DNA of 64,000 nucleotides from an uncultured Mediterraneibacter sp. GTDB lineage: Bacteria > Bacillota > Clostridia > Lachnospirales > Lachnospiraceae. Positions within the stretch are counted from its first letter, which is position 1, and each line of letters opens with the position of its first letter. The DNA lies in assembly GCA_944377745.1 (NCBI GenBank), contig CALWFV010000001.1, forward strand, positions 124,001 to 188,000, in the 5' to 3' direction. A program made the position numbers and the translations under genes. Below the pieces are notes generated by a model, which saw only the letters and a list, made by a program, of their open reading frames with translations, was not told the origin of the DNA and did no database searches. Of this stretch, positions 1 through 10,747 are shown piece after piece.

Positions 1-1235
<1,235 letters not shown>

Positions 1236-1275
1236 TCATTTTTATATTCTAATATTTGAAAAAATCTTTAAGGAA

Positions 1276-1300
1276 GTTCGGTTCGCCAAGCTCACCGAAC
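1276..1300 (-). repeat. Hairpin in the grpE-dnaK spacer
   Basis: A 7-bp inverted repeat, GTTCGGT and ACCGAAC, flanks an 11-nt loop. The loop contains CGCCAAGCTC, which resembles half of the repeat element next to it at 1309-1337. It could process or stabilise the grpE-dnaK mRNA. That role is inference; only the pairing is seen. Confidence 0.5.
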
Positions 1301-1308
1301 GACTTTCG

Positions 1309-1337
1309 CACTAAGCTCGAAAAAACCTCGCCAAGTG
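1309..1337 (-). repeat. Short hairpin repeat, copy 1 (CACTTGGCGAG...CGAGCTTAGTG)
   Basis: On the minus strand this reads CACTTGGCGAG, a short U-rich loop, then CGAGCTTAGTG. The halves can pair imperfectly through CACTnGGC with GCTTAGTG. Closely similar copies lie at 24250-24285, 24298-24325 and 29525-29552. This copy lies 7 bp past the grpE stop, so it is in an operon-internal spacer rather than at a transcript start as the others appear to be. Confidence 0.6.
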
Positions 1338-1344
1338 CTCAATG

Positions 1345-2028
1345 TCAATTTGCTACCTTTACCATGCTGTGTCTCACGACACTGTCGCGGTATGTGTAGC
1401 CTTTCTGGAATTCCTCTGCGATGATGTTCTCGCCGAGTTCCTCATCCTCCACATGCATCACTGCATTGTGGAAATCCGGATTGAATTCCTTTCCCACTGC
1501 CTCGATCGGTTTCACATCGATCGATTCCAGCGTAGTCATAAGTTGTTTGTAAACCTTCTCCATGCCCTCGGCAAACGGAGTGGTTTTTTCCTCTTCCGGC
1601 ATGGACACCAACCCGCGTTCGAAGTTATCGACGATGGGAAGTATCTTCTCTATGATATCTTTCGCTCCAATCTCATACATCTGGGATTTCTCCTTCTCCG
1701 TACGCTTGCGGAAGTTATCGAACTCTGCCATCTGGCGTGTCAGCCGGTCAGTAAGTTCCTCAATCTTCTCATCTTTTTTATCCTTCTTGTTTTTCTTGCC
1801 GAAGAGTTTCTTTTTTTCTTCTCCGGCCTCACCGTTTCCTGCATCCTCAGATCCGATTTCTTCCGTTCCCGGAGTTTCCTTCGGATCGTCCGCTTCTTCC
1901 GCTGCTGCCTCAGCATTTTCCTCCGCCTGTGCAGTCTCTTCCTGATCAGAAGCTTCCTCCTGAGCGGCTTTGGCCTTTGCTTCTTCCACGGCTCCCTTTA
2001 CCATATCTTCTTTGCTCATCTCTGTCAC
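1345..2028 (-). CDS. grpE: Nucleotide exchange factor GrpE
   Basis: Homodimeric cytoplasmic co-chaperone that releases ADP from DnaK. The protein has 227 residues. The first 90 or so are very rich in Glu, Ala and Lys and look disordered. From about residue 85 there is a long coiled coil (EELTDRLTRQMAEFDNFRKR), then the conserved core and the C-terminal beta domain ending in YTYRDSVVRHSMVKV. It is longer than the usual 180-200 residues because of the acidic N-terminal region. The start is a GTG with AGGTGG upstream; an ATG three codons later is the alternative. It begins 15 bp after the hrcA stop, in the same operon. Confidence 0.96.
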   Translation of the reverse strand: MTEMSKEDMVKGAVEEAKAKAAQEEASDQEETAQAEENAEAAAEEADDPKETPGTEEIGSEDAGNGEAGEEKKKLFGKKNKKDKKDEKIEELTDRLTRQMAEFDNFRKRTEKEKSQMYEIGAKDIIEKILPIVDNFERGLVSMPEEEKTTPFAEGMEKVYKQLMTTLESIDVKPIEAVGKEFNPDFHNAVMHVEDEELGENIIAEEFQKGYTYRDSVVRHSMVKVAN

Positions 2029-2043
2029 CAGCTTTCCACCTTC

Positions 2044-3093
2044 CTATTCTTTGGGATCTTTATTATAAATCGCGTCCAACTCGTTCTGCAGAGTCTTCAG
2101 CGTCTTCATGACATGTTCATAATCCATCCTCTTCGGCCCGATAATACCGATCGTGCCTTTCATGCCCTCACCCAGTTCGTAAGTAGCTGTCACGACACTG
2201 CAGTCCCTCATAGTCTTCACCGGCGTCTCATCTCCGATGTAGACCTGGATCCCATGATTATTCTCACTTGCAAGTGTCTCTGTGACCAGATCTGCCAGCT
2301 GCTGTTTCTCCTCAAACGCACTGATGATCTCCTGAGCGCTCTGCTTGTCGCTCAGCTCGGGGTATTTGAAGATGTTCGTGGCGCCGCTTGTGTAAATCTC
2401 CATGTCATCTTCCACATGTATGATCTCCGCCACAGCATCCAGAACATGACCGACCACCTTGCTGTGGATACCCGCCTGTTCTTTCAGCCTTGCAATCAGC
2501 CCCAGCGTGATCTGGTCGATCGACATCCCGTTCAGCGTTGTATTGAGAAGCATGTTCAGCTTCAGCAGGTTTTCATTGCTTAGTGTTTCACCAACTTCAA
2601 TGATTTTATTCTTGATCACATTGCCGCCGAGAACGATAACCGCCACGATCTGTTCTGCATCCACCTGTGAGAGCTGGATGAACTTCAGCGTATTACGGTT
2701 ATTCACCGGGGAAGAGACCATCGTGGCATAATTCGTGTTCGCCGCCAGCACTTTCGCTGCCTGACGAAGGACCTTTTCCACTTTGTCCGTCTTCTCCAGA
2801 AGACCGTTTTCGCGTTCCGTGATCTCCTGTTCCTTATCCTCCATCAGCATATCGACATACAGCCGGTATCCCTTGTCAGAAGGTATCCTTCCTGCGGAGG
2901 TATGAGGCTGGAAGATGTAGCCCAGGTCTTCCAGATCCGCCATCTCATTTCTGATCGTTGCGGAACTGAGGTTCAGATCTGTATATTTCGTAAGAGTTCT
3001 GGAACCTACCGGCTCACCCGTCTCGAGGTAGTTCTGTATGATCGCCTTCAATATAATAAGTTTTCTCTCACTTAATGAAGCGTCAACTGCCAC
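2044..3093 (-). CDS. hrcA: Heat-inducible transcription repressor HrcA
   Basis: Repressor that binds CIRCE operators and is kept active by GroEL. The protein has 349 residues. An N-terminal winged helix (about 1-80, with SSATIRNEMADLEDLGYI and HTSAGRIPSDKGYRLYVD) is followed by the GAF-like domain and dimerisation regions typical of the family. The start is a GTG seven bases after AGGAGG. It is the first gene of the hrcA-grpE-dnaK operon, and its own CIRCE lies about 50 bp upstream, so autoregulation is expected. Confidence 0.97.
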   Translation of the reverse strand: MAVDASLSERKLIILKAIIQNYLETGEPVGSRTLTKYTDLNLSSATIRNEMADLEDLGYIFQPHTSAGRIPSDKGYRLYVDMLMEDKEQEITERENGLLEKTDKVEKVLRQAAKVLAANTNYATMVSSPVNNRNTLKFIQLSQVDAEQIVAVIVLGGNVIKNKIIEVGETLSNENLLKLNMLLNTTLNGMSIDQITLGLIARLKEQAGIHSKVVGHVLDAVAEIIHVEDDMEIYTSGATNIFKYPELSDKQSAQEIISAFEEKQQLADLVTETLASENNHGIQVYIGDETPVKTMRDCSVVTATYELGEGMKGTIGIIGPKRMDYEHVMKTLKTLQNELDAIYNKDPKE

Positions 3094-3141
3094 AGTACTT
3101 CCTCCTTTCCGAAACAGTAACTGAATATCCTGTTTTGATTA

Positions 3142-3168
3142 TTAGCACTCATTTATTTCGAGTGCTAA
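3142..3168 (-). promoter_or_regulatory. CIRCE operator
   Basis: Perfect TTAGCACTC, nine spacer bases, GAGTGCTAA. This is the HrcA-binding consensus. It lies just downstream of the predicted hrcA transcription start and upstream of hrcA. Confidence 0.97.
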
Positions 3169-3183
3169 CACCTTCCGTATATT

Positions 3184-3212
3184 AAAATAGCACCCGGATT
3201 TCTTTTTGTCAA
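3184..3212 (-). promoter_or_regulatory. hrcA operon promoter (sigma-A type)
   Basis: On the minus strand TTGACA and TATTTT are separated by 17 bp, which predicts a start near 3177 with the CIRCE immediately downstream. This is the usual arrangement for HrcA repression. Confidence 0.8.
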
Positions 3213-3247
3213 CTCTGTTTATGATTTTTTTAGAGAAACTGGTAATA

Positions 3248-3387
3248 GTTCAGCCATGCGCCAGGATAAAAGAGGGCTTGCACGGAAGTTAGCTTACAAG
3301 GGCATGACCTCTTTTATCCTGGCATAGGGCGGACGCCCTCAGCGAGAAGGAGCTGCACAGCAGCGGATTCGAGCTGCGTGGCTGAAC
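3248..3387. repeat. 140-bp multi-branched inverted-repeat element
   Basis: The ends are a perfect 9-bp inverted repeat (GTTCAGCCA at 3248-3256, TGGCTGAAC at 3379-3387). Inside are a perfect 16-bp inverted repeat (3260-3275 with 3308-3323), a tight hairpin AGGGCG-GA-CGCCCT (3326-3339) and GCTGC-ACA-GCAGC (3352-3364). Together they would fold as a closed multi-branch structure on either strand. It begins 5 bp from the hemW stop, so it could be the 3' end of that mRNA, a small RNA, or a miniature mobile palindromic element. No second copy was seen in the window and no reading frame is evident. Confidence 0.7.
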
Positions 3388-3392
3388 CCCTC

Positions 3393-4607
3393 TTATAGGA
3401 ACTCACAGAATACATAATTGCTCACATCAATCCCTCTCGGGGTAAGCCGGATCATTCCATCCCGCTCTGTCATCAGACCATCCTTTTCAAATCTCCGGAT
3501 CTGCTCACCATACACCTCTTCTATTCCGAATCCGTAAAGTCTCCGGAATTCTTCCGCAGAGATTCCGGCCGTCTTTCTCAGCCCCAGGATCATGAACTCT
3601 GCCATCTGTTCATCCCGGCTCAGGCTTTCGACTTCCTCTCCACATCCGTTTTCGGCCGGTGTTCCCTCCGAGAATGCATCCATATATTTTTTCATATCCG
3701 CCGTGTTGTGGAACCGGGTTTCTCGGATCAGAGATGAGGCTCCCAGTCCCAGGCCAAGATACTCTTTTCTCTCCCAGTATCCCAGGTTGTGTCTGCACTC
3801 ATATCCCTGCTTCGCATAGTTGGAGATCTCATACCTGTGATATCCGTACTCGTTCAGGATAACTGCGGTCTGCTCATAGATCTTCCTGTCTTCCTCTTCA
3901 TCCGGAAGGGTTGGAAGAGCATCTGTGGATTTCCTGCTGTTTTCCCAGTCCGAATGATCCCCCTCGTGCCGATCCTGATTCTCTCCGTACATATCAAAAA
4001 AAGGAGTACCTTCCTCTATGATCAGACTGTAAGCCGAAAGATGTTCCGGCGCAAGCTCCGCCACAGTGCGGAGAGTCTTCTCCCAGCTCTTCACCGTCTG
4101 ACCCGGGATTGCCGAGATCAGATCAATATTGACATTGTCAAATCCTGCGTCCCGGACGAGGGAATAAGTATCAAGAAATTCTCTGTACGTATGGATCCTT
4201 CCCAGCATCCGCAGTTCATCGTCATTGACAGACTGAAGTCCAATGCTGATCCGGTTGATCCCGGATCTTCTCCAGGATGCCACTTTCTCTGCTGTCACCG
4301 TCCCGGGGTTTGCCTCTATGGTGATCTCCGGATTTTCCGTAAATGTAAAATTTCTATACAGAACGTCAAAAAGACGGGCGGTGTCCTCCCCATCCAGCAC
4401 GGATGGGGTTCCCCCGCCCAGAAACACCGTGGATACACGGCAGTCTGTGAAATTTTCTTTTCTGCTTTCAATCTCCCGTATGAGCGCGTCCACATATGCT
4501 TTTCGCTCCCGCGCTCCCGACGGGAACGAGAGGAAATCGCAGTATGCGCATTTTCTCACACAGAACGGGATATGAACATAAAGTTCCAGTTCTCTGTCAG
4601 TCATCAT
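3393..4607 (-). CDS. hemW: Radical SAM HemW (coproporphyrinogen oxidase-like heme protein)
   Basis: Radical SAM protein of the HemN/HemW family; HemW binds heme and is thought to act as a heme chaperone. Cys16, Cys20 and Cys23 in [14 protein letters not shown] form the 4Fe-4S cluster site. The glycine-rich FLGGGTPS and the HemW C-terminal domain ([16 protein letters not shown]) follow. The 404 residues include a hydrophilic insertion around residues 210-245 ([14 protein letters not shown] and neighbours) not typical of the family. The start overlaps the lepA stop by 11 bp, so translational coupling is likely; a second ATG follows directly. Confidence 0.9.
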   Translation of the reverse strand: MMTDRELELYVHIPFCVRKCAYCDFLSFPSGARERKAYVDALIREIESRKENFTDCRVSTVFLGGGTPSVLDGEDTARLFDVLYRNFTFTENPEITIEANPGTVTAEKVASWRRSGINRISIGLQSVNDDELRMLGRIHTYREFLDTYSLVRDAGFDNVNIDLISAIPGQTVKSWEKTLRTVAELAPEHLSAYSLIIEEGTPFFDMYGENQDRHEGDHSDWENSRKSTDALPTLPDEEEDRKIYEQTAVILNEYGYHRYEISNYAKQGYECRHNLGYWERKEYLGLGLGASSLIRETRFHNTADMKKYMDAFSEGTPAENGCGEEVESLSRDEQMAEFMILGLRKTAGISAEEFRRLYGFGIEEVYGEQIRRFEKDGLMTERDGMIRLTPRGIDVSNYVFCEFL

Positions 4608-6411
4608 CCAGTTTGAGCACACTCATAAACGCCTTCTGCGGGATTTCTACATTTCCCACCTGGCGCATGCGCTTCTTTCCTTCCTTCTGCTTCTCCAGCA
4701 GTTTCTTCTTACGGGAGATATCTCCTCCGTAACATTTCGCCAGCACGTCTTTTCTCATGGCCTTCACTGTCTCACGGGCAATGATCTTGCTTCCGATGGC
4801 CGCCTGGATCGGAATCTCGAAGAGCTGTCTCGGGATCTCTGTTTTAAGCTTTTCGCACATCTTCCTTCCTCTCTCATAGGCGCTTCCCGCAAATACGATA
4901 AACGACAGCGCGTCCACTTCTTCTTTATTAATAAGGATATCCAGCTTCACAAGCTCGGAGCGCTGGTATCCCATCATCTCATAGTCAAAGGACGCGTACC
5001 CTCTGGACCTGGATTTCAGTGCGTCGAAGAAGTCATAGATGATCTCGTTCAGAGGCAGATGATAGTGAAGCACTGCCCTCTTCTCCTCGATATACTCCAT
5101 GCTCTGGTAAATGCCTCGCCGCTCCTGGCACAGATCCATGATCGCTCCGATATACTCCGACGTCACCATGATCTCCGCCTTCACCATAGGCTCCTCCATG
5201 TAGTCAATCTCAGAGGGATCCGGCATGTTTGTCGGATTGGTCAGATCGATGACCTCCCCGTTAGTCTTGTGGATCTTATAGATAACACTGGGCGCCGTAG
5301 TCACAAGGTCCAGATTATACTCTCTCTCCAGCCTCTCCTGGATGATCTCCAGATGAAGCAGTCCAAGGAAGCCGCACCGGAAACCGAATCCCAGCGCCAC
5401 CGACGTCTCCGGCTCAAACTGGAGCGCCGCATCGTTGAGCTGCAGTTTCTCCAGAGCGTCTCGGAGATCCGGATACTTTGCCCCGTCCGCCGGATAAAGT
5501 CCGCAGTACACCATGGGATTGACCTTCTTATATCCCGGAAGAGGTTCCGCGCAGGGTCTCTCCGCGTTGGTGATGGTATCTCCCACATGAGTATCCTTCA
5601 CATTTTTCAGGCTCGCGGTGATGTAGCCAACCATTCCCGCGCTCAGCTCATCACAGGGGATGAACTGCCCCGCTCCGAAGGTTCCTACCTCCACCACATC
5701 TGCCTGTGCTCCCGTGGCCATCATGAGCATGGGCGTTCCTTTCTTCACAGTTCCCTCCTTGATCCTGCAGAACACAATGACACCTTTGTAGGAATCATAC
5801 ACAGAATCAAAGATCAGCGCTTTCAGAGGAGCTTCCGGATCCCCCTCGGGAGCCGGGATCTTCTTCACGATCTGCTCCAGCACCTCATGGACATTCTGCC
5901 CCGTCTTGGCAGAGATCAACGGTGCGTCCTCCGCATCGATTCCGATCACATCCTCGATTTCCTCCTTGACCCGTTCCGGATCCGCGCTGGGCAGATCGAT
6001 CTTGTTGATCACGGGCATAACGTCCAGATCATGGTCCAGAGCCAGATACACATTGGCGAGAGTCTGTGCCTCCACCCCCTGTGCCGCGTCCACTACCAGG
6101 ATCGCTCCGTCGCAGGCGGCAAGGCTTCGGGACACCTCATAATTAAAGTCCACATGTCCCGGGGTATCGATCAGGTTGAACATATACTCCTCACCGTCAT
6201 CCGCCTTATAGATCGTCCTGACAGCCTGCGCCTTGATCGTGATCCCTCTCTCACGTTCCAGATCCATGTTGTCCAGCACCTGGGCCTGCATCTCCCGGCT
6301 GGTCAGAAGTCCGGTCATCTCAATGATCCGGTCCGCCAGAGTAGACTTCCCATGGTCAATATGCGCGATGATGCAAAAATTTCTTATTTTCTTCTGATCT
6401 ATTACTGACAC
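4597..6411 (-). CDS. lepA: Elongation factor 4 (LepA), ribosome back-translocase GTPase
   Basis: Translational GTPase of 604 residues that binds the ribosome. G1 is [14 protein letters not shown] near residue 15, the switch region is [13 protein letters not shown]3 is DTPGHVDF and G4 is NKID. The LepA-specific C-terminal domain ends with [18 protein letters not shown]. The length is normal for the family. It precedes hemW in an overlapping pair, a common arrangement in Firmicutes. Confidence 0.98.
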   Translation of the reverse strand: MSVIDQKKIRNFCIIAHIDHGKSTLADRIIEMTGLLTSREMQAQVLDNMDLERERGITIKAQAVRTIYKADDGEEYMFNLIDTPGHVDFNYEVSRSLAACDGAILVVDAAQGVEAQTLANVYLALDHDLDVMPVINKIDLPSADPERVKEEIEDVIGIDAEDAPLISAKTGQNVHEVLEQIVKKIPAPEGDPEAPLKALIFDSVYDSYKGVIVFCRIKEGTVKKGTPMLMMATGAQADVVEVGTFGAGQFIPCDELSAGMVGYITASLKNVKDTHVGDTITNAERPCAEPLPGYKKVNPMVYCGLYPADGAKYPDLRDALEKLQLNDAALQFEPETSVALGFGFRCGFLGLLHLEIIQERLEREYNLDLVTTAPSVIYKIHKTNGEVIDLTNPTNMPDPSEIDYMEEPMVKAEIMVTSEYIGAIMDLCQERRGIYQSMEYIEEKRAVLHYHLPLNEIIYDFFDALKSRSRGYASFDYEMMGYQRSELVKLDILINKEEVDALSFIVFAGSAYERGRKMCEKLKTEIPRQLFEIPIQAAIGSKIIARETVKAMRKDVLAKCYGGDISRKKKLLEKQKEGKKRMRQVGNVEIPQKAFMSVLKLDDD

Positions 6412-6439
6412 TTTTCTTCCTCCAAATCTATGGTTTTCT

Positions 6440-7423
6440 TCACACTTTTCCGGAATACTTTACGATAAAAAGCTCCACGGCAAGATTATCCGTTAAAAGC
6501 CCGGTCTTTACTCTCTGCTCGATATCGGCTCCGTCCTCCATAACGGCCCGAAGCTCAGATATCCGGAACCTCTTTGCCTGTTCCATATATTTGCCCGCAG
6601 CAAAGGGATGGAGTCCTGCTTTCGAGGCAATCTCCTTCCTCCCGTATCCCTGACCCAGAAGCCCTTTCACCTGGAACAGGATCCGGTACTGACGGATCAT
6701 CAGGAAAAGGATACGCATGGGCGGCTCCTTCAGCGCAAGAAGATCATAGTACAGGTCCAGGGCTTTTCGCTGGTTCTTGTCCGCCACCGCGTTCACCATA
6801 TCGAAAATGTGATTGGTGATCTGGGTCACGCAGACCGCGTCGATATCCTCCCTGGTGATCTCCTGCCGGTCCAGGGCATAACAGAAGACCTTTTCCAGCT
6901 CACGCTGGATATTTTCCATATCTGTCCCCACCTTGTTCAGGAAATACAGGATCACCGAATCCGAGATCTGCTTCTTTTCACGGCGGACGATCCCCTGGAC
7001 CCAGCGTTTCAGCGTGCCCTCATCCTGAGTCGAGAGTTCTACAATATACCCTTTCGCTTTCACTGCCTTATAGAGCTTGCTGCGCTTATCCACCTCATTT
7101 TCCACGAAGATGAAATACGTGGTGTCCGGCATATCCTTGATATAATCTGCCAGCTCAGCCCCGGCACTCTTGAAAAATCCGGTATCCTCGAATACGATGA
7201 GACGGCGCTCCGCAAAGAAGGGCAGCGTCTCCGCCAGGTCGATCACTTCCCGAACGTTGATGTTCTTCCCTTCATAATGGGCATAGTTCATCGTATCGCC
7301 GTCCGGAAGCATCGCCTTAACAAACCGGTCCCGGTACTGACGCTTCAGATATCCCTCCTCACCATAGATGAGATAGATCTGCTTAAATTGTCCTGTCTTA
7401 AGATCTTCATTCAAGTTTTTCAT
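6440..7423 (-). CDS. holA: DNA polymerase III delta subunit
   Basis: Clamp-loader delta subunit of 327 residues, which opens the beta clamp. The N-terminal ATPase-like fold begins [16 protein letters not shown], followed by the middle domain and the C-terminal collar helices ([20 protein letters not shown]). The chosen ATG starts [13 protein letters not shown]; the open frame extends 30 codons upstream into comEC, but those residues look non-homologous. A TATAAT lies a few bases upstream of this ATG, so some transcripts could be nearly leaderless. Confidence 0.93.
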   Translation of the reverse strand: MKNLNEDLKTGQFKQIYLIYGEEGYLKRQYRDRFVKAMLPDGDTMNYAHYEGKNINVREVIDLAETLPFFAERRLIVFEDTGFFKSAGAELADYIKDMPDTTYFIFVENEVDKRSKLYKAVKAKGYIVELSTQDEGTLKRWVQGIVRREKKQISDSVILYFLNKVGTDMENIQRELEKVFCYALDRQEITREDIDAVCVTQITNHIFDMVNAVADKNQRKALDLYYDLLALKEPPMRILFLMIRQYRILFQVKGLLGQGYGRKEIASKAGLHPFAAGKYMEQAKRFRISELRAVMEDGADIEQRVKTGLLTDNLAVELFIVKYSGKV

Positions 7424-7493
7424 AACTTCTCTATTATATAGGAAATCCCTGTGTTTTGACAAGAGCCCGCGTTTATTTTCACTTTCGCTTTTA

Positions 7494-9800
7494 TTACAGT
7501 TCACACCTTTCAATCCAGATGCTGTCCCCGTCGCTCCTCAGCGAGACCGCACCGCATTTCTGTGTCGTGTAAACTCTGCATCCGATATCTGAAAGCCTTT
7601 CCAGTGTCTCCTCGTGGGGATGCCCGTACCAGTTGTCTGTTCCCGCCGAGATCAGGGCGACAGCAGGTTTTACGATCTGCAGGAACTCCTCTGAGCTGGA
7701 GTTCTTCGACCCGTGGTGTCCTGTCTTCAGGACCGGATACTCCCCCAGCCGCCCGCTGTCCGTGAGCATCTGCTCCCCTTCCAGTTCACAGTCTCCGGTA
7801 AGGAGCATCCCGAAAGCCTTATAGTGGACGCCCAGCACAAGAGACGCTGCATTGCCCGGTTCAAGCCCGGATCCGCTCTCCGGGGCAAGGCAGGTGATCG
7901 AGAAATCATCTTTTTCATTCTCCAGAGACTGTCCTGCCTTCATGGTCACCACCCTTGTACCGTTTTGCAGGGCAGTCCTGCCTATTTCCATGAGTTTTTC
8001 ATCCAGATATTCCTCCATGGGCAGGACAAGGTTCCGGATCCGTATTCCCAGTTCCTGCCCTTCCAGCAGTTCCGCAATCCCATTGACATGGTCTTCGTCT
8101 CCGTGAGTCAGGAAAACATAGTCCAGCGTATCCACGGCGCAGCTCAGCAGGCAGGGCTCGATCCGGTATGTCCCGACCGCGGATACATCGCTGCTTCCTC
8201 CGTCCACAAAGTAATTTCCTCCGGAAGGTCCTCTGATATAAATCCCTTCCCCCTGCCCCACATCCAGAACTGTGACCCGGATCCCTGATTCGCAGGTATA
8301 TCCCGCCCTGCATATGGCTGTCATGACCATTGCAGACAGGATCATCACCGCACCGGGGAGCCGAAGGACGGCTCCTCCCTGTTTTTTCCTGCATCCCGGA
8401 ACTTTCTGCTGTTCGTCCTTTTTCTCTCTTCTGTGTTTCTCCTTCGTTCTATAGAAAATAAAACAGAGGGCGGCAATGACAGCATAATATGCGATCAGCC
8501 ACAACAGTCCCGGTTTCCCTGTGATGATCCGGCTTCCCGGAATCCTGCCCGCCGCAGTGCATACGACATCATACATCCAGAGGACGCCCCGGCATGCCTG
8601 GAGAAGAAGCCCGCCCGCCGAAGGAAACACAAGTCCTGTTGTCAGACCGGCAAGCCCGGCTCCCATGACCAGCGGCATAGCCGGAATTACGAGCACATTC
8701 AGAAATAGGGAATACGGCGGGACTTCAAAATAGAAACAGAGCAGAGGTCCCATCAGGAGCAGACTGACTGCGATGCTGGTACTCATGCTCCCCAAAAGTT
8801 TATTCAGGAACTTATTTATCAACGATTTTCCATCAAATCTCAGGAGTTCTCCTATCGCCGGACCAAGAAGCCAGATTCCCAGGATCGCACCGAAGGAGAG
8901 TTGAAACCCTGCATCAGTAATGTAAAGCGGCTGCCAGGCACAGATCACCGCTGCTGCCAGTCCGAGACTCGTCAGCAGGTCATAATCTCTCCCGGTCATA
9001 TCCGCACCGATCCGGACCAGGAACATGATCAGGGCACGGATACTGGACACTCCGGCTCCGATCATCATGGTATAGAGAAGGAGGACCGCCCCGCCCAGTA
9101 TCCCTGCCGGCACAAATGGAACCCCGATCCTTCTGAGTGTCCCGTAAAGGCCCATTCCGATAAAGGACATATGAAGACCCGAAATGGCCAGAAGATGACC
9201 GATCCCGTTTTTCTGATACAGTTTCTTCATCTCCTCATCCAGCCCGCTCTTCTCTCCCAGCAGGATCGCGCTCATGGTGTTTCCGTAATATTCTCCCAGG
9301 TATTCCGTGAGCATCTCTTTCCATTGGCTGCGAAGCCATGTCAGGAACTCTTTTAACTCATCTGCATCGGCTGATTTTACCGTGACCTTTTCCGCCCAGA
9401 CGAGCACATGCACGCCCTGCCTCTGGTAATAGGCTTTCTGATCAAAATTCCCGGGGTTGCGCGCCTGGTCAAAAAGAGAGACTTCTCCCTCCACCTGTAT
9501 CACATTTCCCCTATTCACTTTTGTCTCGATCTCATCAGGATTGATATAAACCAGAAGTTTCGGTTCACTGATCTGCTGCCCAAGGGCAGATACGGCATTA
9601 TCGTCAAGACTGACTGCCGTGACTTTTGCTTTTTCTTCGATCCTGCTGACTGTTCCGGTAAGAGTGACCGGCGTCCCTTCAGACACCACAGATTCCAGAG
9701 CGGAGGGCTTCAGATCCCCCACACTCTGAAATATACACACTCTTGCCGCCTGCACTGCCAGGAACAGGATACATGCCGTGCATAAAGGTCGTTTTATCAT
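7494..9800 (-). CDS. comEC: DNA internalization channel ComEC/Rec2
   Basis: Membrane channel that passes single-stranded DNA into the cell in natural competence. The 768 residues begin with a transmembrane segment and an extracellular OB-like domain (about 30-150). A polytopic competence domain follows (YQKNGIGHLLAISGLHMS at about 195-215). The C-terminal metallo-beta-lactamase-like domain contains LTHGDEDHVNG and TGHHGSKNSS, so the nuclease-like site looks intact. It overlaps the GerMN lipoprotein gene by 4 bp. With comEA upstream, it suggests at least a partial DNA-uptake apparatus. Confidence 0.95.
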   Translation of the reverse strand: MIKRPLCTACILFLAVQAARVCIFQSVGDLKPSALESVVSEGTPVTLTGTVSRIEEKAKVTAVSLDDNAVSALGQQISEPKLLVYINPDEIETKVNRGNVIQVEGEVSLFDQARNPGNFDQKAYYQRQGVHVLVWAEKVTVKSADADELKEFLTWLRSQWKEMLTEYLGEYYGNTMSAILLGEKSGLDEEMKKLYQKNGIGHLLAISGLHMSFIGMGLYGTLRRIGVPFVPAGILGGAVLLLYTMMIGAGVSSIRALIMFLVRIGADMTGRDYDLLTSLGLAAAVICAWQPLYITDAGFQLSFGAILGIWLLGPAIGELLRFDGKSLINKFLNKLLGSMSTSIAVSLLLMGPLLCFYFEVPPYSLFLNVLVIPAMPLVMGAGLAGLTTGLVFPSAGGLLLQACRGVLWMYDVVCTAAGRIPGSRIITGKPGLLWLIAYYAVIAALCFIFYRTKEKHRREKKDEQQKVPGCRKKQGGAVLRLPGAVMILSAMVMTAICRAGYTCESGIRVTVLDVGQGEGIYIRGPSGGNYFVDGGSSDVSAVGTYRIEPCLLSCAVDTLDYVFLTHGDEDHVNGIAELLEGQELGIRIRNLVLPMEEYLDEKLMEIGRTALQNGTRVVTMKAGQSLENEKDDFSITCLAPESGSGLEPGNAASLVLGVHYKAFGMLLTGDCELEGEQMLTDSGRLGEYPVLKTGHHGSKNSSSEEFLQIVKPAVALISAGTDNWYGHPHEETLERLSDIGCRVYTTQKCGAVSLRSDGDSIWIERCEL

Positions 9801-10732
9801 TCTTCATCTTCTGCTGCTTCGACCCAATCCATGTCTTCCTGCAGAGGCTGGGACAGATCCACAGTCTCCATATAGCTTGCGTTTGTCTCCCCGTTGATGG
9901 TGATCTGCACCCTCACTGCATCCGTGCCCTCAACGAGTGAATTGACGATCGAGTAGACTGTGATCTCCGGATACACATCATACGCCGCCGTCAGAAATGT
10001 ACTGTCAAAATTGACATAGCATATCCCGTCTTTTGTCGTCACGCTCAGAAGATTCGTATTCGGATTGATCGTCGGATACGCCTCTGTTCCCGAGGGACCC
10101 TGGATCAGCTTCTCCACGATCAGCTTCTCTTTGGAAACATTACTGCTGTATCTGACGTCCATCTCCTGCTCCACAAGTCCGTCCCCGGCCTTGTTTGCAA
10201 AATAAAGGTGGAGTGTATCCGTCTGATATGAACTGGGTGAGGATCCTGTATTCTCCACGAAGTCATCCTTGTTCATCAGACCGATGATATTCCCATCACT
10301 GTCCCTGAGCGGCTCAGAATCTACTGTGAACATGATCCCGTCTATTCCCTCAATCCTGAGAAGGGACTGGACCACCGCCGCTCTCACAAGCTTTTCCTCC
10401 AGCTTCCCGATCTGCAGATATGCACTGTCAAAATCCACGGAAAGGATGCTCCCTTTCAGGCTGCATCCGTTCACTTCCACATTATCCGGGATCGCCGCGG
10501 TATATTCGATCTCTTCCGCCGGCTTTTTCAGCTCTTCCAGGACACTTTCCGCAGCTTCCAGCGTATCGTCCTGGTCAATCTCATAGGAGATCTTGACCAG
10601 TCCGGTCCTGTCTGTATTCAGACAGTAAATATATGACTCACCGTCCCCCACATCAGTCCGACCGGAACATGCCGTAAACACAAGCATGATACAGATGCAG
10701 ACAAGCGGACATATTCTTCGGATTCTCTTCAT
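9797..10732 (-). CDS. GerMN-domain lipoprotein
   Basis: Predicted lipoprotein of 311 residues. The signal peptide ends in the lipobox LVFTAC with Cys22. Two GerMN (Spo0M/GerM-type) repeats follow, about residues 45-150 and 170-290; the second contains LIQGPSGTEAYPTINPNT, which is typical. GerM proteins act in sporulation and germination, while similar lipoproteins occur beside two-component systems such as LpqB in MtrAB. Here it directly follows the histidine kinase gene, so it may be an accessory sensor of that kinase. The start at MKRIRRICPL is chosen over an ATG three codons upstream because of the signal peptide. Confidence 0.87.
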   Translation of the reverse strand: MKRIRRICPLVCICIMLVFTACSGRTDVGDGESYIYCLNTDRTGLVKISYEIDQDDTLEAAESVLEELKKPAEEIEYTAAIPDNVEVNGCSLKGSILSVDFDSAYLQIGKLEEKLVRAAVVQSLLRIEGIDGIMFTVDSEPLRDSDGNIIGLMNKDDFVENTGSSPSSYQTDTLHLYFANKAGDGLVEQEMDVRYSSNVSKEKLIVEKLIQGPSGTEAYPTINPNTNLLSVTTKDGICYVNFDSTFLTAAYDVYPEITVYSIVNSLVEGTDAVRVQITINGETNASYMETVDLSQPLQEDMDWVEAAEDEE

Positions 10733-10747
10733 TTCACCCATTCCTTC

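Noticed and set aside
5059..6408. A 449-codon open frame on the plus strand opposite lepA
   Set aside because: It mirrors lepA codons, is rich in His/Arg/Leu without a domain, and has no ribosome site. Similar long antisense frames opposite hrcA (1342-2583), proA (22688-23911), the ABC permease (33095-33982, minus) and argG (44691-45422, minus) were left out for the same reason.
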